DNA of 64,000 nt. Source: Cellulomonas xylanilytica. GTDB taxonomy: Bacteria; Actinomycetota; Actinomycetes; Actinomycetales; Cellulomonadaceae. Numbering within the stretch: the first letter of the stretch is position 1; every line of letters starts with the position of its first letter. Under the pieces are notes generated by a model. The model searched no databases. It worked only from the letters and a program-made list of their open reading frames with translations, and was not told the origin of the DNA. Positions 59,026 through 64,000 of this stretch are shown in pieces. The position numbers were made by a program, and so were the translations under genes. The stretch lies in the NCBI RefSeq assembly GCF_007989805.1, contig NZ_BJUB01000005.1:124001-188000 (forward strand), in the 5' to 3' direction.

Positions 59026-59039
59026 TCGTATCGATACGA
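59026..59039. promoter_or_regulatory. Perfect palindrome TCGTATCGATACGA upstream of the MATE gene
   Basis: A 14-bp perfect dyad. On the minus strand it contains TACGAT, a likely -10 of the MATE gene, so a bound regulator would block it. Sites of the form TATCGATA are typical of TetR or PadR proteins. The adjacent TetR has a different operator, so the cognate regulator is unknown. Confidence 0.6.
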
Positions 59040-59138
59040 CTCGGCGCCGGGGAAACCCTTTTTCGGTACTTCACCTGTGACGTTGCACGCTCAGGGCACT
59101 CCGGACCCGGCATCCCGGACATCCGGGGCGCCCGGCCC

Positions 59139-59153
59139 TACAGTCGAGACGTG
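59139..59153 (+). promoter_or_regulatory. Leaderless promoter of the methyltransferase gene
   Basis: TACAGT (59139-59144) is followed by CGAGAC and the GTG start at 59151. A CCCGGA-CA-TCCGGG dyad lies just upstream, near 59115-59128, over the -35 region. Confidence 0.6.
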
Positions 59154-59918
59154 CCCGACGGCCGAGAGTCCGAGACCGCGCTGAACCGGGCGCTGTGGGC
59201 CGTCATGAACGAGCGCTTCACCGACGCGGCCGCCGAGCAGCAGTGGGTGCGGCCGGAGCCGGTCTGGGGACTGTTCGAGGTCCCCGAGCACGACCTCGGC
59301 GTGCTGGGCGACGTGCGCGGCCTCGACGTGGTGGAGCTGGCGTCCGGGACGGCGTACTTCTCCGCCTGGCTCGCCCGTGCGGGCGCCCGCACGGTGGCGG
59401 TGGACCTCTCGGGCGAGCAGCTGGAGACGGCCCGCCGGCTCCAGGACGAGCACGGGCCGGTCTTCCCGCTGGTCCAGGGCGACGCGGAGCACGTCCCGCT
59501 GGCCGACGGGTGCGCCGACCTGGTGGTCAGCGAGCACGGCGCCGCCGCCTGGTGCGACCCCGAGCGCTGGCTCCCGGAGGCCGCGCGGCTCCTGCGCCCC
59601 GGCGGGCGGCTGGTGTTCCTCACCAACAGCCACCTGTCGGCCCTGTGCGTGCCGGCGGACGAGGGCGTCGCGGAGGAGCAGCTGCTGCGCGGGCAGCGCG
59701 AGGCGTACAAGGTGCGGTGGCCCGGTGGCGGCGTCGAGTTCCACCCGTCGCACGGCGACTGGGTCCGGCTGCTGCGCCGGGCCGGGTTCGTCGTGGAGGC
59801 GCTGCACGAGCTGTACGCGCCGCCCGACGGCGACGACCACGCGTTCTACGAGATCGTGTCCGCCGACTGGGCGCGCCGGTGGCCCGCCGAAGAGCTCTGG
59901 GTGGCCACCCGGCACTGA
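59151..59918 (+). CDS. Class I SAM-dependent methyltransferase
   Basis: 255 residues. The SAM-binding core reads VVELASGTAYFSAWLARAGA then VAVDLSGEQLETARR, followed by VQGDAEHVPLADGCADLVVS and LLRPGGRLVFL. This is the methyltransferase_11 type acting on small molecules; the substrate is unknown. The motif I glycine-rich loop reads ELASGTAY, in place of the usual GxGxG. The start is set by the -10 element six bases upstream. Confidence 0.88.
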   Translation: MPDGRESETALNRALWAVMNERFTDAAAEQQWVRPEPVWGLFEVPEHDLGVLGDVRGLDVVELASGTAYFSAWLARAGARTVAVDLSGEQLETARRLQDEHGPVFPLVQGDAEHVPLADGCADLVVSEHGAAAWCDPERWLPEAARLLRPGGRLVFLTNSHLSALCVPADEGVAEEQLLRGQREAYKVRWPGGGVEFHPSHGDWVRLLRRAGFVVEALHELYAPPDGDDHAFYEIVSADWARRWPAEELWVATRH

Positions 59919-59951
59919 CATGTCTGCGCGCGGGCGCCGGACGGGCGTCGT

Positions 59952-59966
59952 TACGATCGGCCGATG
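59952..59966 (+). promoter_or_regulatory. Leaderless promoter of the next small gene
   Basis: TACGAT (59952-59957), six bases, then the ATG at 59964. Confidence 0.6.
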
Positions 59967-60353
59967 CCCCTGGAGAGCTGGATCGAGCACCGCCGCCCCG
60001 GCGACCGCGAGCGCCTCGGCTGGATCCGGCCGGAGGGCGACGGGTTCGTCGCCCATGACGCCCTGGGCCGCGAGGCGACCGGGACCGTCGACTGGCTCGC
60101 CGCCGAGGAGGCGCTCGAGGAGCGCGGCCTGCACTGGCTCGCCGACCTGTACCAGCTCGAGCTGCCGGACGGCACCCGCGAGCGTGTGCGCCTCGTCGAG
60201 GTGACACCGGAGCGCGTCGTCGTGAAGGTCGACGACTTCGGCGCCGTGGACGTCGTGACGGCCAGCTACGTGCTGCCCTTCCCCGCACCGGACACGCTGC
60301 GCCCGTTCGAGGGCGACGCGTCGACGTTCGAGGGCGGGGTCCTGCCCGGCTGA
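59964..60353 (+). CDS. Hypothetical protein, SH3-like beta-rich
   Basis: 129 residues, acidic, soluble. Phrases ESWIEHRRPGDRERLGWIRP and DFGAVDVVTASYVLPFPAPD suggest a small beta-barrel, but no family is recognised. Its stop TGA abuts the TCA stop of the convergent gene in TGATCA. Leaderless start at 59964. Confidence 0.7.
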   Translation: MPLESWIEHRRPGDRERLGWIRPEGDGFVAHDALGREATGTVDWLAAEEALEERGLHWLADLYQLELPDGTRERVRLVEVTPERVVVKVDDFGAVDVVTASYVLPFPAPDTLRPFEGDASTFEGGVLPG

Positions 60354-61040
60354 TCAGACGCGGCTGCGCAGCTCCCGCGCGCGGGAGTACACGGTCACCA
60401 GCCCGGCGTCCCAGACCCCGTTCGCCGGCCGGCCGAAGGCTCGCTGGATGTTCATGGTGACGGCGTCGTGCGCCCGGCGGGACTCCCGGCCCCACACACC
60501 GTCGTCGGGAACCCCCACCACGCGCTGCGTGAACGCGATCCCCAGCGGGAAGCCGACGCCCATGAGGTTGCTCGCGGCCTTGACCGACTCGAGCCGGGCA
60601 TCCGTCTCGGTCCCCCACACCTGGTCCGGACCCGTGTTCACGGCACGCTGCAGCGCGTCCGTCAGCGCGTCCCCGCCACCACGCGGCCGGGACGACGAGG
60701 CGCCGAGGTGGCTGAACGGGCCGACGTCCACGTGCAGGTGGTTCTTGTGCGAGCCGCTGACACCCGCCGAGCCGTCGCGCGCGAAGATGACGCCGAGGCC
60801 GAGCTCCTGCGCCCGGTTCAGCGCCTCGATCAGCGCGTCGCGCTCGTCGGGACCGTTCTTGTTGATGTCCGCGGCCTTGCCGAAGCCGCCGTCCTGGTCG
60901 AAGTGCCACGACCCGCCGGTGTGGACGGGGTGCACCGCCGAGAACCCGTGCATCTCGCCGACGGAGTAGCCGTGGCGGCGGGCCCACAGGCAGAACGTGA
61001 CGAGCGTCTGCGTGGGCGAGAGCTGCGTTCCGAGTGCCAT
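60354..61040 (-). CDS. M15-like (VanY/D-Ala-D-Ala carboxypeptidase-fold) peptidase
   Basis: 228 residues. GGSWHFDQDGGFGKAADINK then NHLHVDVG give the H...D...H metal set of M15-type Zn peptidases that trim peptidoglycan. The C-terminal half (about 135-228) looks like a peptidoglycan-binding or repeat segment (VWGTETDARLES, VWGRESRRAH, GVWDAGLVT). No signal peptide is visible, which is odd for a wall enzyme. ATG 61040 has GGGGAGG 7 nt upstream. Confidence 0.75.
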   Translation of the reverse strand: MALGTQLSPTQTLVTFCLWARRHGYSVGEMHGFSAVHPVHTGGSWHFDQDGGFGKAADINKNGPDERDALIEALNRAQELGLGVIFARDGSAGVSGSHKNHLHVDVGPFSHLGASSSRPRGGGDALTDALQRAVNTGPDQVWGTETDARLESVKAASNLMGVGFPLGIAFTQRVVGVPDDGVWGRESRRAHDAVTMNIQRAFGRPANGVWDAGLVTVYSRARELRSRV

Positions 61041-61141
61041 GAGAGTGCCTCCCCTTCGAGACTCGTGCGCCATGGCGACGCGCGTTTCCTTGAAGGGGCC
61101 GGCGCTCCGGCGGACAGATACGCCGGGGCCGGGTGATCGGG

Positions 61142-61897
61142 TCAGGCCTCGGCGGCGGCCTCGATCGTGTCGAGGTCGCGCACGGCGAAACGGTGGTGCT
61201 CCCACTCCTCCTCGAGGATCACGTGCAGGCAGGCCCGCACCGTCTCCGGCTGCTCCGGGGCGTGCGGGTTCGCGCGGGTCTCGGCCAGCTCGGCGTCCGT
61301 GACGCCGGCGAGCAGGTCGCGCACCATCGCGACCCGGTCGGCCCGCGCCTCCAGGACCTCCGCGTACGCCGGGGTCCCCGTCGTGAAGAGCGTCAGGTCG
61401 GTGCCGTCACGGGCGGCCCCCGCGTCGAACTGGCCGAGCGGGTGGAACGGCTGCTCGAGCCGGAGGATCGCCTTGCCCAGCCAGGTGTCGGTCGCGAAGA
61501 CCAGGTGGCGCAGCGTCTGCGCGAACGACCACTCCCCGTCCACGGAGACGTCGACGGCCCCGGCGGGCAGGGCGTCGGCCCGCTCGAGGGTGCCGTCCCA
61601 CGTGCGCTGCAGCGCGGCCCACGCCGCGCGGAGTCCGTCCGGGTCGGCCGCCCGTCGCTGCGCCCGGCCGGGGAAGCGGCGGTCGAGCTCGGCCTCGACG
61701 AAGGGGATCACGTCGACCCCGTTGACGCGGAAGAAGTCGGCCTCGGGGAGCCACGGCGCGTCGATGTCCACGTCCGCCACGTCGACCCCGCGCATCACGG
61801 CGCCGGACAGGTCCGACTCGGCGAACCGCGCACCGCGCAGGTTCACGCCGGTGAACGTCGCACCCTGCAGGTCGTCGGAGCGGCTGAAGGCGGTCAT
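61142..61897 (-). CDS. Pentapeptide-like plus DinB-superfamily protein
   Basis: 251 residues. The first 45 residues are pentapeptide-like (LQGATFTGVNLRGARFAESD then LSGAVM). The rest is a DinB_2 four-helix bundle with GEWSFAQTLRHLVFATDTWL and ILEEEWEHHRFAVRDLD, where His and Glu residues form the metal site. DinB-like proteins include mycothiol- or bacillithiol-dependent transferases; in actinobacteria mycothiol is plausible. ATG 61897 with GGAG 5 nt upstream. Divergent from the epoxide hydrolase. Confidence 0.82.
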   Translation of the reverse strand: MTAFSRSDDLQGATFTGVNLRGARFAESDLSGAVMRGVDVADVDIDAPWLPEADFFRVNGVDVIPFVEAELDRRFPGRAQRRAADPDGLRAAWAALQRTWDGTLERADALPAGAVDVSVDGEWSFAQTLRHLVFATDTWLGKAILRLEQPFHPLGQFDAGAARDGTDLTLFTTGTPAYAEVLEARADRVAMVRDLLAGVTDAELAETRANPHAPEQPETVRACLHVILEEEWEHHRFAVRDLDTIEAAAEA

Positions 61898-61944
61898 GGG
61901 GTCTCCTCGTCGGTGCGGTCCCGTCGGGTCGATCATGCTGGCGA

Positions 61945-61982
61945 CCTCTGACATCCGGGATGTCGGAGGCGGCTCCTACGGT
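61945..61982. promoter_or_regulatory. 25-bp dyad and leaderless promoter of the epoxide hydrolase
   Basis: CCTC-T-GACATCC-G-GGATGTC-G-GAGG (61945-61969) is symmetric at 22 of 25 positions, with a perfect 15-bp core. TACGGT (61977-61982) follows and the ATG is six bases later. The dyad overlaps the -35 region of the hydrolase and lies 48 bp from the divergent DinB-like start, so it may control both. Confidence 0.65.
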
Positions 61983-61988
61983 GACCCC

Positions 61989-63116
61989 ATGACCGTCCGA
62001 CCGTTCGTCATCGACGTGCCGCAGCCGGTTCTCGACGACCTGCGCGACCGGCTGGCGCGCACGCGCTTCCTGGACGACTCGCCGCGCCGGCCGACGTCGG
62101 GCATGACCTCCACGTACCTGCGCGAGCTCGTCGCCTCGTGGCAGTCGTTCGACTGGCGAGCGCGCGAGGCGTGGCTGAACCAGCACCCGCAGCTCCTCGC
62201 GGACGTCGACGGGGTGACGCTGCACGTCGTGCACCGCCGGTCGGCGGACGCGGACGCCCCGGCGCTGCTCGTGATGCACGGGTGGCCGCACACCTTCGCG
62301 CTACAGCTGGCCTTCGCGGACCTGCTGACGGACTTCCACGTGGTCGTGCTGAGCCTGCCCGGGTTCGCGTTCTCCCCGCCGTTGGACGAGTCCCCCACCG
62401 AGCAGCGGCTCGCCGAGCTGGCGCACACGCTCATGACGGACGTGCTGGGCTACTCCCGCTACCTCACCTACGGGGAGGACATCAGCGCCAACGTCAGCGA
62501 CCTCGTCGCCGCGACGCACCCCGAGGCGGTCGCGGGGGTCGTCGTCACGCACGCGCACTTCCTGACGCAGGACGAGCGGGAGGCGACGACGGACCCGGAC
62601 GAGCGCGCGTTCTACGACCGCATGGCGGCCGGGTGGTACGAGCAGGCGGCCTACGCCCACGTGCAAGGCACCCGGCCTGACACCCTGGCGGCCGCCCTGA
62701 ACGACTCGCCCGCCGGTCTGCTCGCGTGGCTCACCGAGAAGCTGGTGGAGTGGAGCGACACCCCGGCCGGAGACCCGGCGGCCGTCGAACGACGGATCTC
62801 GCGCGACCAGATCCTCACCGAGGCGACCCTGTACTGGGTGACCCAGAGCATCGGGCACTCGTTCCAGACGTACGTCGACGGCGGGGACGCGACGATCCCC
62901 CCGGTCGACGTGCCGGCCGCCGTGTTCGTCCAGAGGCACGAGCACGACAACCCGGAGTCGGTCGCGCGGCGGTTCTACCGCGACCTGCGCGTGTTCGAGC
63001 GGCTGGAGGAGGGTGGCCACTTCACCGTCGCGGAGGTGCCGGAGGCGATGGCGGAACGAGTACGGACGTTCGCCGCCGCTGTCGGATCGGGGCGTCCTCG
63101 TTCGTTGGAGAGGTGA
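61989..63116 (+). CDS. Epoxide hydrolase, EHN family (alpha/beta hydrolase)
   Basis: 375 residues. An EHN-type N-terminal region (about 1-90) has PFVIDVPQPVLDDLRDRLAR then TRF and TSTYLRELVASWQSFDWRAR. HGWPHTF gives the oxyanion hole. The nucleophile strand reads YLTYGEDISANVSDL, where the usual GGDWG has become GEDIS with Asp kept. The catalytic His is in GGHFTVAEVPEAM. It hydrolyses epoxides to diols; the substrate is unknown. Leaderless start fixed by TACGGT. Confidence 0.88.
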   Translation: MTVRPFVIDVPQPVLDDLRDRLARTRFLDDSPRRPTSGMTSTYLRELVASWQSFDWRAREAWLNQHPQLLADVDGVTLHVVHRRSADADAPALLVMHGWPHTFALQLAFADLLTDFHVVVLSLPGFAFSPPLDESPTEQRLAELAHTLMTDVLGYSRYLTYGEDISANVSDLVAATHPEAVAGVVVTHAHFLTQDEREATTDPDERAFYDRMAAGWYEQAAYAHVQGTRPDTLAAALNDSPAGLLAWLTEKLVEWSDTPAGDPAAVERRISRDQILTEATLYWVTQSIGHSFQTYVDGGDATIPPVDVPAAVFVQRHEHDNPESVARRFYRDLRVFERLEEGGHFTVAEVPEAMAERVRTFAAAVGSGRPRSLER

Positions 63117-63142
63117 GGAACACCGACGAAGGGACGACGACC

Positions 63143-63742
63143 ATGAAGCTGGTCACCAACACGCAGATCACCGTCGACGGCGTGATGCAGGCGAACGGCG
63201 GGAACAACCCGACGCTGGACCCCGGGTTCGACCGGGGCGGCTGGGCGCTGCCGCTCGGCGACGACGAGTCGACCGCCTACATCGGCGACTGCTACCTGCG
63301 CGCCGACGCGTTCCTGTTCGGCCGGCGCACCTACGACCTCTTCGCGGGCTACTGGGGGGTGCGGGACGACGTGGACAGCCCGTTCGTCCGGTCGCTGAAC
63401 GCCCGGCCGAAGTTCGTCGCCTCGCGCACGATGACCGAGCCGCAGTGGGCGGGCACGACCGTGCTGTCCGGTGACCTGGAGACGGCGGTCCGCGAGCTGA
63501 AGGCCCGGCCCGGCGGTGAGCTGCAGGTGCACGGGAGCGGGCAGCTGATCCGGTGGCTGCTCGAGCGGGAGCTGGTCGACGAGCTGGTGCTGATCGTGTG
63601 CCCGGTCATCGTCGGAGCGGGCACGCGGCTGTTTCCCGACGAAGGAAAAGACTTCGCGCTCGACCTGGTGGAGTCGCGCAGGTTCGCGACGGGCATCCTG
63701 GCGCAGACCTACCGGCCCGCCGGCCGTCCGCAGTACGCGTAG
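63143..63742 (+). CDS. Dihydrofolate reductase/RibD C-terminal-family protein
   Basis: 199 residues. TQITVDGVMQANGG, FLFGRRTYDLFAGYW, LQVHGSGQLIRWLLER and LVDELVLIVCPVIVGAGTRL then F are the RibD_C/YyaP-like reductase blocks. It binds NADPH; the physiological substrate is unknown. ATG 63143 with GAAGGGA upstream. It follows the hydrolase by 26 bp and may be co-transcribed with it. Confidence 0.9.
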   Translation: MKLVTNTQITVDGVMQANGGNNPTLDPGFDRGGWALPLGDDESTAYIGDCYLRADAFLFGRRTYDLFAGYWGVRDDVDSPFVRSLNARPKFVASRTMTEPQWAGTTVLSGDLETAVRELKARPGGELQVHGSGQLIRWLLERELVDELVLIVCPVIVGAGTRLFPDEGKDFALDLVESRRFATGILAQTYRPAGRPQYA

Positions 63743-63765
63743 CAGGATGACCTCGGAGGTGTGAC

Positions 63766-64000
63766 ATGCAGTACCTGGTGTCCGTGATCGACGACAGGAC
63801 CGGCTCCGGTACGCCGGAGGAGATGGTGGCGATCGACGCGTTCAACGACCGTCTCCGCAGCGGTGGCCACTGGGTGTTCGCGGCCGGTCTCGCCGCACCC
63901 GAGTCGGCCACCGTCATCGACGCCCGCGGCGACGAGCCGATCCTCACCGACGGTCCCTTCGTCGAGTCGAAGGAGCACATCGCCGGCCTCTGGATCATCG
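63766..64000 (+). CDS. YCII-domain protein, 5' part
   Basis: 78 residues are visible before the window ends. YCII fold: MQYLVSVIDDRTGSGTPEEM, then FNDRLRSGGHWVFAAGL and DGPFVESKEHIAGLWII. Such DGPF/YCII proteins usually precede an ECF41-type sigma factor, which would lie beyond the edge. ATG with GGAGG 7 nt upstream; 23 bp after the reductase stop. Confidence 0.88.
   Translation, partial: MQYLVSVIDDRTGSGTPEEMVAIDAFNDRLRSGGHWVFAAGLAAPESATVIDARGDEPILTDGPFVESKEHIAGLWII

Overview
The window is high-GC actinobacterial chromosome, most likely from the Cellulomonas group of the Micrococcales. This is inferred from strong GC bias at third codon positions, many GTG starts, many apparently leaderless genes, and a block (mscL, an SAF-domain gene, fmdB-like, 5-formyltetrahydrofolate cyclo-ligase, galU, moeA/glp, rimJ-like, glpR-like) that follows the gene order around Rv0985c-Rv0996 of Mycobacterium tuberculosis. 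Species cannot be fixed from sequence alone.

Left chromosomal arm (1-8752): the end of a cytochrome bd oxidase operon (cydA partial, cydB), rsmI, a protein O-mannosyltransferase with a long acidic N-terminal extension, a family 20 hexosaminidase, a bile-acid/sodium-symporter-like carrier, a small GlsB/YeaQ-type membrane protein, and an ArsR regulator overlapping an SRPBCC (AHSA1-type) gene.

Integrated element (8753-37657): an integrative and conjugative element of about 28.9 kb sits in the 3' half of tRNA-Ala(CGC). Identical 46-bp repeats at 8753-8798 and 37612-37657 mark its ends; the intact tRNA (37616-37688, minus strand) lies at the right end beside the integrase. From left to right it carries a STAND-type ATPase of low-GC composition (possible defence gene), a small HTH protein, a type IV secretion transfer operon (12966-21048: pilin-like, VirB3/PrgI-like, VirB4, VirB6-like, VirB8/TcpC-like, transglycosylase plus M23 peptidase), a cargo block (DUF1254 protein, GAP-family protein, SulP transporter, four ANTAR-domain regulators, an anti-sigma-type kinase, a STAS protein, HD and Nudix proteins), and a replication/excision operon (XRE-DUF5919 regulator, two unknowns, FtsK-type translocase, RepSA-like initiator, Xis, Int). 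Two near-identical palindromes, one before the small HTH gene and one before the transfer operon, suggest one regulator switches transfer.

Right chromosomal arm (37658-64000): glpR-like, rimJ-like, glp/moeA-like and galU on the minus strand; 5-FTHF cyclo-ligase; a penicillin-acylase-family Ntn hydrolase; a zinc-ribbon FmdB-like protein; an SAF-domain protein; mscL; a dienelactone-hydrolase-family protein; a short protein ending in PPHW; and a 1525-residue degenerate helicase-like protein. Next come two tiny paralogous exported peptides ending in PCCK plus three residues, directly downstream of an XRE-TPR regulator, resembling an RRNPP-type peptide-signalling cassette. A DHA2 drug exporter with divergent TetR, a MATE exporter, a methyltransferase, an M15-like peptidase, a DinB-like protein, an epoxide hydrolase, a RibD/DHFR-like reductase and a truncated YCII gene complete the window.

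The best candidates for something undescribed are the XRE-TPR/PCCK peptide cassette and the mobile ANTAR/STAS/anti-sigma regulatory cargo next to a SulP transporter.
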